Origin: Timema cristinae
Lineage: Eukaryota; Arthropoda; Insecta; Phasmatodea; Timematidae
Assembly (NCBI GenBank): GCA_039000515.1
Contig: JBCFYV010000012.1
Location: 123,224,605-123,288,604, forward strand
Direction: 5' to 3'
DNA: 64,000 nt
Part shown: piece after piece, positions 21,641-32,477 of the stretch
How positions within the stretch are numbered: position 1 is the stretch's first letter
Layout of the letters: every line of letters starts with the position of its first letter
The notes under the pieces: generated by a model
The model's database searches: none
Told to the model about the DNA's origin: nothing
The model's input: only the letters and a program-made list of their open reading frames with translations
Made by a program: the position numbers and the translations under genes

Positions 21641-23850
21641 GGGGCAAAGATGGCTGTATATAAAGTGTGCTAACGCCAACATTATTCTATGAATGTGAAG
21701 CGTGGGTTTGTCCAGAGAAACACAAGAGCAAGGAGAATGCGGTTGGAACGAGATAGCTAAGAAATGTACGTGGAAATACTCGTATGGACAGAGTCAGTAA
21801 TGAATGGGTGCTGAAGGAGTGCGGTTTGAAAAGGAACGCAATAGGTCAATGGAAAGAAGTGTGGGCGTTTTGAAAGGATGAGTGTGGATCGAGTGATGAA
21901 GCAAATATATGAAGGTAGAGTGTATGGATCAAACGGAAGGGGTAGGCGATATAAGACGTGGATAAATGCAGTGGATGATTGTGTGAAAAAGAGAAACATT
22001 AATACTTTAAAGAATAAAAGAGCAGATATGACTCTGTGTATGGATGTTGTTGAAGAGAAGAGAGCATGTATGACTCGGTGTATGGATGTTGTTGAAGAGA
22101 AGAGAGCATGTATTACTCTGTGTATGGATGTTGTTGAAGAGAAGAGAGCATGTATGACTCGGTGTATGGATGTTGTTGAAGAGAAGAGAGCATGTATGAC
22201 TCGGTGTATGGATGTTGTTGAAGAGAAGAGAGCATGTATTACTCAGTGTATGGATGTTGTTGAAGAGAAGAGAGCATGTATGACTAGGTGTATGGATGTT
22301 GTTGAAGAGAAGGGAGCATGTATGACTAGGTGTATGGATGTTGTTGAAGAGAAGAGAGCATGTATTACTCAGTGTAGGGATGTTGTTGAAGAGAAGGGAG
22401 TATGTATGACTCGATGTATGGATGTTGTTGAAGAGAAGAGAGCATGTATTACTCGGTGTAAGGATGTTGTTGAAGAGAAGAGAGCATGTATGACTCGGTG
22501 TATGGATGTTGTTGAAGAGAAGAGAGCATGTATGACTCGGTGTATGGATGTTGTTGAAGAGAAGAGAGCATGTATTACTCGGTGTATGGATGTTGTTGAA
22601 GAGAAGGGAGCATGTATGACTCTGTGTAGGGATGTTGTTGAAGAGAAGAGAGCATGTATGACTCGGTGTAGGGATGTTGTTGAAGAGAAGAGAGCATGTA
22701 TGACTCGGTGTAGGATGTTGTTGAAGAGAAGGGAGTATGTATGACTAGGTGTATGGATGTTGTTGAAGAGAAGAGAGCATGTATGACTCGGTGTATGGAT
22801 GTTGTTGAAGAGAAGGGAGCATGTATGACTCGGTGTAGGGATGTTGTTGAAGATAAGAGAGCATGTATTACTCGGTGTAGGGATGTTGTTGAAGAGAAGA
22901 GAGCATGTATGACTCGGTGTATGGATGTTGTTGAAGATAAGAGAGCATGTATTACTCGGTGTAGGGATGTTGTTGAAGAGAAGGGAGCATGTATGACTCG
23001 ATGTATGGATGTTGTTGAAGAGAAGGGAGCATGTATTACTCGGTGTATGGATGTTGTTGAAGAGAAGGGAGCATGTATGACTCTGTGTAGGGATGTTGTT
23101 GAAGAGAAGAGAGCATGTATGACTCGGTGTAAGGATGTTGTTGAAGAGAAGGGAGCATGTATTACTCGGTGTAGGGATGTTGTTGAAGAGAAGAGAGCAT
23201 GTGTGACTCGGTGTAAGGATGTTGTTGAAGAGAAGAGAGCATGTGTGACTCGGTGTAAGGATGTTGTTGAAGAGAAGGGAGCATGTATTACTCGGTGTAT
23301 GGATGTTGTTGAAGAGAAGGGAGCATGTATGACTCTGTGTAGGGATGTTGTTGAAGAGAAGAGAGCATGTGTGACTCGGTGTAGGGATGTTGTTGAAGAG
23401 AAGAGAGCATGTGTGACTCGGTGTAGGGATGTTGTTGAAGAGAAGAGAGCATGTGTGAATCGGTGTAAGGATGTTGTTGAAGCGAAGAGAGCATGTGTGA
23501 CTCGGTGTAGGGATGTTGTTGAAGAGAAGAGAGCATGTATGACTCGGTGTAGGGATGTTGTTGAAGAGAAGGGAGTATGTATGACTAGGTGTATGGATGT
23601 TGTTGAAGAGAAGAGAGCATGTATGACTCGGTGTATGGATGTTGTTGAAGAGAAGGAGCATGTATGACTCGGTGTAGGGATGTTGTTGAAGAGAAGAGAG
23701 CATGTGTGACTCGGTGTAAGGATTGTTGAAGCGAAGGGAGTGAGGATAAGGAAGAGTGGAGAAAGTTAGTGAGGATGAATTAAGTACAGAGTTGTTGTTT
23801 GAGCTATACTCACAGTTTCTTGCCTACCCCACGAGGTAACGGCCTGCTGC
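21640..23850 (+). pseudogene. LINE reverse-transcriptase C-terminal fragment carrying an expanded internal array
   Basis: Left part reads in broken frames ECEAWVCPEKHKS, RMDRVSNEWVLKECGL, IGQWKEVWAF, then RMSVDRVMKQIYEGRVYG and GRGRRYKTWINAV. This is the same RTE-type C-terminal tail as at 7798-8205. The segment RACMTRCMDVVEEK is then repeated about 41 times (22020-23735), after which the element resumes with EEWRKLVRMN and stop. Outside the array the two copies align end to end. Confidence 0.85.
22020..23735. repeat. 42-bp coding-derived minisatellite, about 41 copies
   Basis: Unit AGAGCATGTATGACTCGGTG then TATGGATGTTGTTGAAGAGAAG (14 codons, RACMTRCMDVVEEK). Most variation is non-synonymous: TATGAC/TATTAC/TGTGAC, TGTATG/TGTAGG/TGTAAG, AGAGCA/GGAGCA. 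Two one-base losses (about 22711 and 23653) break the frame. The antisense strand is open for over 440 codons for the same periodic reason. Confidence 0.97.
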
Positions 23851-25222
23851 CCGTTCGAGGTATACACTGATGTACTAACTACGTTAATAGTTTTATTAAC
23901 TAGGAAGGCTATAAGCACCCTCGTACAAAACAGGGAACCGGGGGTAGAGGGGATGTGACTGGACACGATGGATAGGTCGAGGCTGCGACTCACCAAGGGC
24001 CGTATTTATAGTCTAGTATTGGGGGAGTCGAACCGATATCCTGGTGTGAGGAATAACAATCAGTCCAGGCCGAACGGGGATTGACTGGTCTTGACTATAG
24101 AAAGTATCCTTAAGGACCTCTCGCTCGTACCTAGGCGAATAGATGGGAGTTAATTTGTCTGGAGCGGATGGCCAACCGGCCTCAGTGCACTCAGTCGTTA
24201 CCGAACCCAAGGCCTCTCCGGCAGAAGTACGAGCCACTACACTGACCCTGTCGCTATCCGGTTGGAATGTAACGAAGACATGAGGGGAACCCCCTCCTAA
24301 AGCCAGAGGGAGAGAGAAAGATTGGCGCGATGGGTACTTTGTGCTTTCTGCACTAATGATCACATTAGTGCCGGCCGTGTCATTAGTTCCAAGTAGTGGT
24401 AAGTGCGTTTGGTTTTTTGGGCAGGTGAAACAAATGTGGCTACGCCTGTTTTGATGGCAGAATACCGCCTGCCGGCCATTGTTTCGTTGACGGGACGAAT
24501 CTATGGGATACCGGCCTGATTATGAGTGACTATAGCGCAGGAAGGACCGCGACTAAACCCGACCTTACCTCCCCTCCGTCATATCCCTCGCGGGGAAACC
24601 GATAGGGGCATTCTGTATACTCCGCGTGAATATCGAACAATTTTCCATCTCGAAAATAACCAAATTTAGCTTCTAAAAGATTAATTAAACTTGTAGATTG
24701 TTGGCAGGAGTATTGTAATGATATACAAACAACATTCTCCAGTTGCTCTCTCCGCTGCAAAGAAGGGAAATGACTCTAAATATTACTAACTAAAAAAAAA
24801 GAACCAAGCGTATGACATAGAATATATTGGCCATCATATTGAAATAGATAGCCAGCTTGAAAAAAAAATTGTTCACACATCTTAAGGGTTAGGTTAAAAT
24901 AATGTTCCTGCCAAATTTGGGTGAAATTGATCCACGCATTTCGCAGTTATCGCGAGACAAAGATTAGTTTGTAATAACAAGCAAAATTCAAAAGGGTCAC
25001 GTTAAAATAAGATCTCACTACGTTTGGTAAATTAATTTGGCTCGAAGTTGTGAGTGTGGCCTATCGAAACGTTCGTATTTATCTTTTAAATGGTTTGTTT
25101 ATTTTTAATAATTCACTCAACCTATCAGAGGTGTTTGATTTTGTCTTCCTAACGTGTATCCAAGGTCCGGGACTGTGGGGTTCAAAGGTTGACAGTAACG
25201 ACTGACTTGTGTTTTGTTTCAG

Positions 25223-25330
25223 GGGAGATCGACCACGAGACAGCGCACACGATGAGCCTTCCCAGGTGTGGGGTCAAAGACAAGGTCGGATACGGCACAG
25301 ATTCGCGTAGCAAGAGATACGCTCTGCAAG
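25223..25330 (+). CDS. Mmp2: Mmp2 exon: cysteine switch and furin site
   Basis: Acceptor TTTCAG ends at 25222; donor GCAAG|GTGAGA follows 25330. Phase 1 in, phase 1 out. Residues 42-77 run GEIDHETAHTM, then PRCGVKD, the cysteine switch whose Cys holds the catalytic zinc in the inactive zymogen, then RSKR, a furin-type RxKR cut site, and YALQ. The propeptide can thus be removed in the secretory pathway, as in insect and membrane-type MMPs. Confidence 0.95.
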
Positions 25331-25332
25331 GT

Positions 25333-25722
25333 GAGACTACCCCTGGCAGTTATACTCTCCCTTAACAACGCTCTGCTACCACACACGTGATGAATGAACT
25401 CACTACAACAATCCCTGGCAGTTATACTCTCCCGTAACAACACTCTGCTACCACACACGTGATGAATGAACTCACTACAACAATCCCTGGCAGTTATACT
25501 CTCCCTAACAACGCTCTGCTACCACACACGTGATGAATGAACTCACGACAACAATCCCGGCAGTTATACTCTCCCGTAACAACGCTCTGCTACCACACAC
25601 GTGATGAATGAACTCACGACAACAATCCCCGGCAGTTATACTCTCCCTCAACAACGCTCTGCTACCACACACGTGATGAACTCATGACAACACTTCCTGA
25701 CAGTTATACTCTCCCGCAACAC
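25333..25722. repeat. 72-bp minisatellite, about 5.3 copies, abutting an Mmp2 donor
   Basis: Unit CCCTGGCAGTTATACTCTCC ... CACACACGTGATGAATGAAC, period 72 (starts near 25345, 25417, 25489). It begins within about ten bases of the donor at 25331. Confidence 0.93.
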
Positions 25723-25771
25723 ATGTTCATAACTGAGACTCATGCTATTCGTTAGAATCTGAAGGTTCGGG

Positions 25772-26537
25772 CTGTGGTTCTTGACTTGTTTCGAGTCACG
25801 GACCTTTGTGAGAATCTGACAAAGGCCATGGACGTAAATACACACGCAGAAAATGTTGCTTACTATCTATTAATAAAAAAGTGTCTACCCTTTTAAACAC
25901 AATATCGACCTTTTTTTACTGGTCACAATTTTACAGATGAGGAATTTAATAGCAATGCGATGACTTTAAGATGTGCAACTGTTAATAAAATTGGAATTTA
26001 ATTTTTAAGCTGGAAGTCGTTTTTAATTTTTTTATCAAAAATCTAAATTAAAAAATATACAATTTTTTTTTGCTGGAAGTCGAAAAGGGGTTTACTTAAT
26101 TATAGCGTAATTTGCTAGGTTACTTTATTGCAGTTTAAATTTATTACATACACATGGGCATAATATTAAAACAATTTTAACAACCAATAATTTATCTCAC
26201 TTTTCCTTTTTATGCAAAAAATTATTGGTAACTTCATGAAGAAAAGTGAACTAAATTCAAATTGTGTAACTTCAAAGTGATCTTCAGTAACTATTCAAAA
26301 GTAAAATCAATGTTGTTTTTCTTGAATAATAAGTTGAAATTGTGGAGCAGTCTTCAACAGTGCAGCGCACGCCATCTTTGGCATTCAATCTATTTCTATT
26401 ATTATTTTTTTGATGGCACCAAATGATGAACAGATACCTGTTGAAGAAATAGGAAACTTTGTAACTGAATACAAACTTCGATCTACAATTTGTAATATTT
26501 TGTCTTTGGTCCACGGACCCCAGTTTAAGAACACCTG
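25772..26537. mobile_element. possible non-autonomous hAT-like element
   Basis: Left end CTGTGGTTCTTGACTTGTTT..CACGGACC and right end, reverse complemented, CAGGTGTTCTTAAACTGGGG..GTGGACC, are imperfect inverted repeats of a form common in hAT elements (CAGTGGTTCTCAA..GGTCCGTGGACC). No transposase is seen and no clear 8-bp target duplication was found. Confidence 0.4.
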
Positions 26538-26849
26538 CTGTAGGGTAGGTACAGATGTCGGGAAGATGATGGGAAAATAATGACTCAGTAAAGGTCAAAT
26601 CAAGGTTCAAAGCCGGTGGCTAAGGGAGAGAAACTATTTTGGAAACAAAATGGCGGACGTGAATTTTAGTTAACTTATGTTTATGTTAACTGAACACTCG
26701 ATCTCAGTGCATGCGAAATTTTAGCACAATCGGTGCAGTGGTTTTTACGTGACATAACAACAGACAGCAACTTTTTACATCCACTACTGTTTACAGCCTG
26801 TGGTCAGTTTTTTATTAGTCATATTTCCCACCACCGGCTGGCTAGGCCT

Positions 26850-27030
26850 GTCGTAGCTTCATATAACTTATAATATAACTTAAGACTAGGGGAGGCACAA
26901 CATCCAGTCCCCGACCGTTAATTCATCACTGTGATAGGGTAAACACATATTTGTCATCAAAGATAAATGTTCGGCCATGGCGGAAATCGAACCTGGGACC
27001 CTTACACAGACACGCCACCGACTGAGCTAA
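26850..27030 (-). repeat. SINE B copy
   Basis: The minus strand reads TAGCTCAGTCGGTGGCG (A-box), about 30 bases, then CCCAGGTTCGATTTCCGCC (B-box), followed by a body shared with 28050 and 44770 ('acttaagactag..cacaac.cccag.ccccg'). Confidence 0.75.
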
Positions 27031-27096
27031 GAAGACAGACAACAACTAATGTCAATATATCAGTAGAATGTATTATAAACCTTGATTATGGTAGGA

Positions 27097-27190
27097 AGCT
27101 CGTTCTTTAAGGCCTTGTTTCGTACCAGAATTCTACGGTATAGTCGTGTTTTGGTAGGATAAAACACCTTCCAGAGCAGGTTCGAAATCA
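27097..27190. mobile_element. MITE-like fragment related to 6256-6470
   Basis: Shares 'aaggccttgtttcgtaccagaatt', 'ggtatagtcgtgtttt' and 'ggataaaacaccttccagagc' with the elements at 6256 and 40715. Confidence 0.5.
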
Positions 27191-27239
27191 AGGGATAGAA
27201 GTATTCAAATGTTTCCATTTACAACGACATAGAAAGGTT

Positions 27240-27545
27240 ATTATTATTATTATTAGCACCGCGTCTTACTACCGTTCGGGTTATAACCACTTACGCTAAT
27301 GTGTAATGAATGGTAGGGTGATTGTGAGATGAAATGGAGGACCTACAGTTTAACGTGGGATCCGAACCACGGTGGAGACCTGGTATTTCACACGTTCACA
27401 AGTTGTGATTAATACACTTCTTGTCAGAGGTAAAGGAAGGGTTTGGCAATCAGATAAATCTGTGCCGTGACCGAGGATTGAACCCCGGACCCCAGCACAG
27501 AAGTCTGACACCTTACCCCTAGACCACCAGGTCTATAAAGGTAAT
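27240..27545 (-). repeat. SINE C copy
   Basis: On the minus strand a tRNA-like head (CTGGTGGTCTAGGGGTAAGG, then GGGGTTCAATCCTCGG), a body shared with 30032-30308, and a tail at the left that reads (AAT)n on the minus strand. Flanks show an imperfect 'atagaaaggt' / 'tataaaggta' duplication. Confidence 0.85.
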
Positions 27546-28049
27546 CACAGTTCTGGTACATTCCCCCTCTTTTTTATATTAGGATTTGAAAATACAGTAG
27601 TAATATATTTGCTATTCTTCTCCGCTGCGAATTGTGGCGACTGGTCAAATGATCGACCTTGCTATAAAATGACGTAGGTGCAATATGTCCATACTTTCTA
27701 GGAAACTGTACCGACACAGCTGTTGGATCTATCTGCCCATCGCTGCGGCGTCAAATACCGGTCGGACCTTTATTCTCGGTAATTGTTCTGTCAATGCATT
27801 TATCCCCCCACCAAGCCTCCCTCGTGGAAGTGACTTCCGGTCAGCGTCCGGAAGTTAATACCGAGCCTAGTACATCGGCGGCATCGGACCACACTTCCCG
27901 TCCTATTCGTCGACAGCTTTATACATATTGTTTTATACCAGATATAACGACCAATCAGAACCGGGCACAGCGCCTTCATTTCCCTCGTAACAAAGGTTAG
28001 TTCCAGGGGAGAACGATGGCATAAGTACAGTTTTTATTTATTCGAGGTA

Positions 28050-28235
28050 TTTAACGTGAACCTTCTTAACCGGCTGATTATATCAGCACACGACTTACAA
28101 ACTAACTTAAATTAAAAAACACAAAACCCAGCCCCTCGGCTGGGAAACCTACATCTTATCGATGTTAATTTTTCGACCATGCCAGGAATGGATCCAGGAC
28201 CCTTAGGTGGATACGCTACTGATTGATTTAAGGTG
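28050..28235 (-). repeat. SINE B copy
   Basis: Shares 'aaccggctgattatatcagcacacgactta' and 'acccagcccctcggctg' with 44770-45000. The tRNA-like head lies at the right end on the minus strand. Confidence 0.7.
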
Positions 28236-28436
28236 TCGGGCCACGCAGACTAATTAATGTAACGTGCTTTACCTACTTTTGGCGACCCTACATCACTCAA
28301 AGGCCGTCGTATAATGTTGGATTTTAAGTAGCTCCAGCGGCATTCGCCTTGATTGATAATGGAGAAACACTTAATACAGCCTCCCCCCCCCCTTTCATTC
28401 ATTGCGTTCCGTCGAGATCAGGTTGTTGTTGCTATC

Positions 28437-28610
28437 ATCTCGTCTTACTACCCGCTCGGTATACACCTATCACGATAATGTCTTAAGGATGAGGAAGGTT
28501 GAATTTAGAGGAAGTGTACCCACATTTGAGTGAAGGCAGAGTGGAAAATCGTTTGGGAAAATAATTCGTTTGGGAAAATAATTCGTTTGGGAAAAATCAC
28601 TCTGATTACA
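28437..28610 (-). repeat. SINE A copy, left half of a head-to-head pair
   Basis: 'cgtcttactacccgctcggtatac .. aggttgaatttagaggaagtgtacccacatttg', with a local triplication of TTTGGGAAAATAATTCG near 28551-28590. Ends near a run of 29 A. Confidence 0.85.
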
Positions 28611-28632
28611 ACCGACTGGGATTGAAACACAC

Positions 28633-28661
<29 letters not shown>
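28633..28661. repeat. poly-A tract, 29 A
   Basis: Uninterrupted run of about 29 A between two oppositely oriented SINE A copies. Confidence 0.95.
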
Positions 28662-28663
<2 letters not shown>

Positions 28664-28671
28664 ACCCGCTT

Positions 28672-28890
28672 GTGGCCACATGGTCTAAGACGTCACCCTC
28701 GCGGAAGACTGGACTGCTGATGACGGAGAGATTAGGGCTAGAATCCCGGTCTGGTGAATTAAGTTTATTTTTCTTCCAAAAATAATTTCCCAAATTTCAC
28801 TTTGTGGGTACATTTACTTTGAATTATATCTTCCTCCTCCCTACCGCATTAATGTATACATGCGGGTAGTAAGACGCAACAGTGGTGTGT
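28672..28890 (+). repeat. SINE A copy, right half of a head-to-head pair
   Basis: Plus-oriented: TGGCCACATGGTCTAAGACG (A-box region), 'gactggactgctgatgacgg', GGGCTAGAATCCCGG (B-box), and terminal 'gcgggtagtaagacgca'. Confidence 0.88.
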
Positions 28891-29069
28891 CTGTTCTAGA
28901 ATTGATCTAGTTTGTAAGTCGTGTGTCTTGTTGGCCGCTCTGTGGTTGTAATAGTCTCACAATGAGATGATTGGCCGACGTGGAGGCGAGGTTAAGGAGG
29001 TGATCCCACTCAGGGCTGCCAACAAGAGCCGCAGCGAGGAAAACTCCCGTCGTCGAGTCTCTGTGGTTA

Positions 29070-29255
29070 TCCATAATGGGGCAGGGAGAGTTCAAAAGGA
29101 ATTGTACCCGCATTTGTGTGGAGGAAGAGTGGAAACAACTAAAGTAAAAAAAAATCCTCCATAGACTCAACCGGACTTTAAACCCCGACCCTAACCGGCA
29201 AACCAGTCCAGGCGAGATTGACGCCTTATCCAACGTGCCCACCGGTACGGGTAAA
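29070..29255 (-). repeat. SINE A copy (5' truncated)
   Basis: 'gagagttcaaaaggaattgtacccgcatttgtgtggaggaagagtgg', then 'cgaccctaaccggcaaaccagtccagg' and 'cgccttatccaacgtgcccaccg'. The terminal TTACTACCCG end is missing. Confidence 0.75.
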
Positions 29256-29321
29256 TTATAGCTCAGAATTAAACATTTATTGTTACATTATTTTATAAAA
29301 ACCCTCCTACTTTGTTGGAAA

Positions 29322-29337
29322 GGGGGGGGGGGGGGGG
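29322..29337. repeat. poly-G tract, 16 G
   Basis: Homopolymer run, potentially quadruplex-forming and prone to sequencing error. Confidence 0.9.
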
Positions 29338-29514
29338 TTCCCGGTACCGGGACTGGTTTGAGCACCCAATGGGTCTGTCTGCAGACGTCACTTTCGATTT
29401 ATTATATTAACAATAACAATAATAATGTAGTAAAATGTTATCAATGTCGGACAACAATGAGTGCCAGGCCAGTTGGCCTACTACCACAGTACTAAAGTGA
29501 GCTATGGCTTTGAA

Positions 29515-29730
29515 ATAATAACGCGCTACTCTCGTGTCGGACTAGACTGCCGAAGACGTGGAGATCGGGGCTTGATACCGGTCGGGTGGACTGAAGGCGG
29601 TTTTCCACTCTCCCTTCACGCAAATGTGGACATACCTTCTTTAAATATAATCTTCCTAATCCCTAACTCGGTAATGTAATCAACCCTAGTGTGTAAGCTG
29701 ACCGATGTGGTAAGACGCGGCGCTAGTGTT
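29515..29730 (+). repeat. SINE A copy
   Basis: 'gtcggactagactgccgaagacgtggagatcggggcttgataccggtcgggtggactga', 'ccttcacgcaaatgtgg', and terminal 'gatgtggtaagacgcggcgctagtg'. Confidence 0.85.
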
Positions 29731-29889
29731 GCTAAATAGGCTCCCCGGTACCCTTACCGACCATATGTTGTCAACAACTAGGTTAACATCGGGGACTTTA
29801 GGGAAATATTAATGTGACTGACTTATTTTTATTTTTTTAAATTATGTAAAATTTAAATATACTTAATACTTAATTTTTTAAATAAACCT

Positions 29890-30420
29890 ATTTTCACTTC
29901 TTTTTTTAATATTTCATTTTGCTGTTTAAAATAGCAGAAAGGTTTAATAAAAATAGGAAAGATTGACTCAGTAAAAATAGGTGGGATCTGGGGGTTGATC
30001 TGTCAATTTATTGTATTTACAAGCCTTAAACTATTATTATTATCACCGCGTCTTACTATCCGTTCGAGTTATACACTCTTACTCTAATGTGTAATGGTGA
30101 TTGTGAGATGAAATGGAGGACCTACAGTTTAACGTGGGATCCGAACCAGGTAGAGACCTGGCATTCCCACATTCACAAGTTGTGATTAATACACGTCTTG
30201 TCAGAGGTGAAGGAAGGGTTTGGCAATTAGATAAACCTGTGCCGGGGATTGAACCAGGAACCCCCAACACAGAAGTACGACACCTTACCCTAGACCGCCA
30301 GGTCGCCCACAAGCCTTAAACGAAAGTCCGAAAGATCGGATACTAAATAAACATCGATATAACTTTATTGATGTTTGTACAAATAAATAGATAGTTTTTA
30401 ATATCATTATTTTTTTTTGT
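29890..30420. mobile_element. AT-rich DNA element (copy 1) interrupted by SINE C
   Basis: Outside the SINE it matches 46110-46310: 'gaatagcag..aag.ttaat.aaaaatag..aa.attgactcagt' and 'acaagcc.taaa', then '..attgatgt..aaataaat'. Confidence 0.55.
30032..30308 (-). repeat. SINE C copy with perfect 13-bp target-site duplication
   Basis: About 277 bp flanked by ACAAGCCTTAAAC at 30019-30031 and 30309-30321. On the minus strand it has the tRNA-like head (GGCGGTCTAGGGTAAGG, GGTTCAATCCCCGG) and an (AAT)n-like tail. The related element at 46230 shows the site without the insertion. Confidence 0.93.
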
Positions 30421-30439
30421 TTTGTTTTTTAGCTTTGTT

Positions 30440-30640
30440 TTTTACCACCCACTCGGGCTGTACGCGTGTGTTCTAATTATGTATAATATATTAGGGATTA
30501 GAAGGTTGAGTTTAGGGGAATTGTACCCTTAGTACACCCGGCCAAGATTCGAACACCAATCTCACCGTCATAGGCAGTCCAGTCTATTGCGAAAGTAACG
30601 CCTTAGACCATGCACCACCGAGGCGGGTAGTAATAAGTTA
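30440..30640 (-). repeat. SINE A copy
   Basis: 'ccacccactcgggctgtacgcgtgtgttctaat', 'attagaaggttgagtttagggga', 'cagtccagtctattgcgaaagtaacgccttagacca'. Central part deleted. Confidence 0.85.
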
Positions 30641-30794
30641 AATCCACACATGACCTCCACACTAATCTAACCTAAGACCACAACACTTGATACTAAACAT
30701 CCGACTCCAGAACCAAGAATTGTGTTATCCGGGGAATGAACACTCCACTACATACTCGCGGTCTCCATCAACCGGGAGGTAAGCAGGCGTCTAA

Positions 30795-30795
<1 letters not shown>

Positions 30796-30833
<38 letters not shown>
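30796..30833. repeat. (AC)n microsatellite, about 19 units
   Basis: Perfect CA dinucleotide run in the Mmp2 intron about 500 bp before the catalytic exon. Confidence 0.97.
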
Positions 30834-30834
<1 letters not shown>

Positions 30835-31336
30835 CCGCAACACAACACAATCAAACTATTCTCAAAAAGAAAGTGAAAACAAGTTCCTCTGAAGGACGAA
30901 CTTGGTTGAGTGTGAATGACTGTGTCATCGAGTTCGACCGAACGCCACGCGATGACTGCTTGACCTTGAACTTACAGACTGTATTTTGTGCCAAGATTCC
31001 TGGATCACACCGATCTAACATCTGTGTCAAATGATGATTGCTTAGACTCTAACATTGTCGATGACTCTTGGTGACGTACATCCCGTCTTAACTCGCGGTG
31101 ACAGTAACTACCAGTTCCAAAGGAAGTTCAGCATAGCCAGATCTTATTGCGAATAACCATCTGGAAGCCTTTTCTCTCTCAGAACTCCAAGCTTATAGCA
31201 GGGTTCTGGTAGGAAAAAAGGACTTTCAGGAATCTATTAGTAGGATTGTGTTATAAATTGACCAGTTTCAAGTAAAGCACTACACTGGCTGTAGGCAACA
31301 CTCCTCGGTTGCTCACCGTGTTGTTCTGTTGCCCAG

Positions 31337-31648
31337 GCAGCAGATGGCGGGTGAAGGCCCTCACCTACCGCATCTCCAAGTACCCCAGCACCTCCAGACT
31401 CAACAAGGAAGACGTTGACAAGGAGTTGAACAACGCGTTCAACGTCTGGGCCGGTGTGACGGACCTCAGCTTCACACAGAAGGACTCAGGTCAGGTCCAC
31501 ATCGAGATCCGTTTCGAGAAAGGAGAGCACGGGGATGGGGACCCTTTCGACGGTCCCGGAGGGACCTTGGCCCACGCCTACTTCCCCGTGTATGGGGGGG
31601 ACGCCCACTTCGACGACGCGGAGACGTGGACCATCCAGTCTTACAGAG
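31337..31648 (+). CDS. Mmp2: Mmp2 exon: catalytic domain, N-terminal part
   Basis: Acceptor TGCCCAG ends at 31336; donor AGAG|GTAGGC follows 31648. Phase 1 in and out. Residues 78-181 start GSRWRVKALTYRISKYP, the usual start of the mature MMP. They include HIEIRF and the HGDGDPFDGPGGTLAHAYFP and GGDAHFDDAE segments, which hold the His/Asp/His/His ligands of the structural zinc and the calcium-binding loops. All expected ligands are present. Confidence 0.95.
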
Positions 31649-32084
31649 GTAGGCCTCGGCTTTTGTCGTGAGCGTGTTTGTCCGTCGGATGATGACCAGG
31701 ATCCACACCTGAGAGTTTTTTTAAAGGGGCTTCGACCTTCAAACCAAAAGCGGATCAGGGAACCTTCCCGCGGCTAATGTTTGAAAATCACATGCCCCTA
31801 AACAATATTTAGAATTACACTCAACTGAAATTATTCTTGAAAATTTGACTCCTCTAGAAGCTATTTTGAATGGTCTTCCCCCATAAACATTTTTTGAAAT
31901 CTGGATGCCCCTAGAAACTATTTGGATGGGCCTATACCCTCCCCCCCCGCGGTTCCTCTACCACCAGTCCCAGGTGCTAATAACCCGCCAGTGTCAAGCG
32001 ACTTTAATAAAAACCTGATCACAATAAGAATAAGCCTAATCTTATTTGACGCTCTGAAAAGCTCTCACGCTTTATACGGCAAGT

Positions 32085-32310
32085 TTTTTGTCACTGCCGT
32101 ATCATTACCCGTTCGGGTTGTACGCAAATGTATTAATCACGTGAAGGTTGGATCAAGAGGACTTGCATCCGCATTTTCGTGGAGAGAGTGGGAAACCATT
32201 TAGGAAAAACCACCCTCAGTACATCCGACCGAGACTCGAACCCTGATCTCCCCGTCTTCGGTAGCAGGTCTATTACGAGAGTGACACCTTAGACCGTTCG
32301 ACCCCGATGC
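32085..32310 (-). repeat. SINE A copy
   Basis: 'cattacccgttcgggttgtacgcaaatgtattaat', 'gaaggttggatcaagaggacttgcatccgcattttcgtggag', 'ccgagactcgaaccctgatctccccgtc', 'acaccttagaccgttcgac'. It lies in the intron just before the zinc-site exon. Confidence 0.9.
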
Positions 32311-32455
32311 GGGTTATACGGAAGTTCCACGTGATCTTTCGCTGTATCTGCGCCAATTTTGAGATAAAGAAGTTAACTTTAGTCAATGATACCTTATTTT
32401 TATCAGAGCAAGATGACGAACATGTTCTTAGAGAGTGTGATCATAACACAAGTTC

Positions 32456-32477
32456 TCTCTCTCTCTCTCTCTCACAG
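32456..32477 (+). promoter_or_regulatory. (CT)n microsatellite serving as polypyrimidine tract and acceptor
   Basis: TTCTCTCTCTCTCTCTCTCTCACAG ends at the exon start 32478. The microsatellite itself provides the pyrimidine tract of this splice acceptor. Confidence 0.8.

Larger units (their letters stand above)
15991..25222. other. Mmp2 intron after visible exon 1 (about 9.2 kb), repeat-filled
   Basis: Runs from GTATGT to TTTCAG. It holds arrays at 16607, 18370, 19741 and 22020, SINE A copies at 16905 and 17628, a 155-bp inverted repeat, and LINE fragments at 20068 and 21640. Stretches 20480-21640 and 23880-25200 show nothing further. A minus-strand open frame at 24013-24363 is long but has no domain I recognise. 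Confidence 0.8.

Noticed and set aside
22369..23703. 444-codon minus-strand frame
   Set aside because: Antisense shadow of the 42-bp LINE-derived array.
24013..24363. 116-codon minus-strand open frame in the Mmp2 intron
   Set aside because: No domain, signal peptide or supporting splice context that I can see; it could be part of an unknown repeat.
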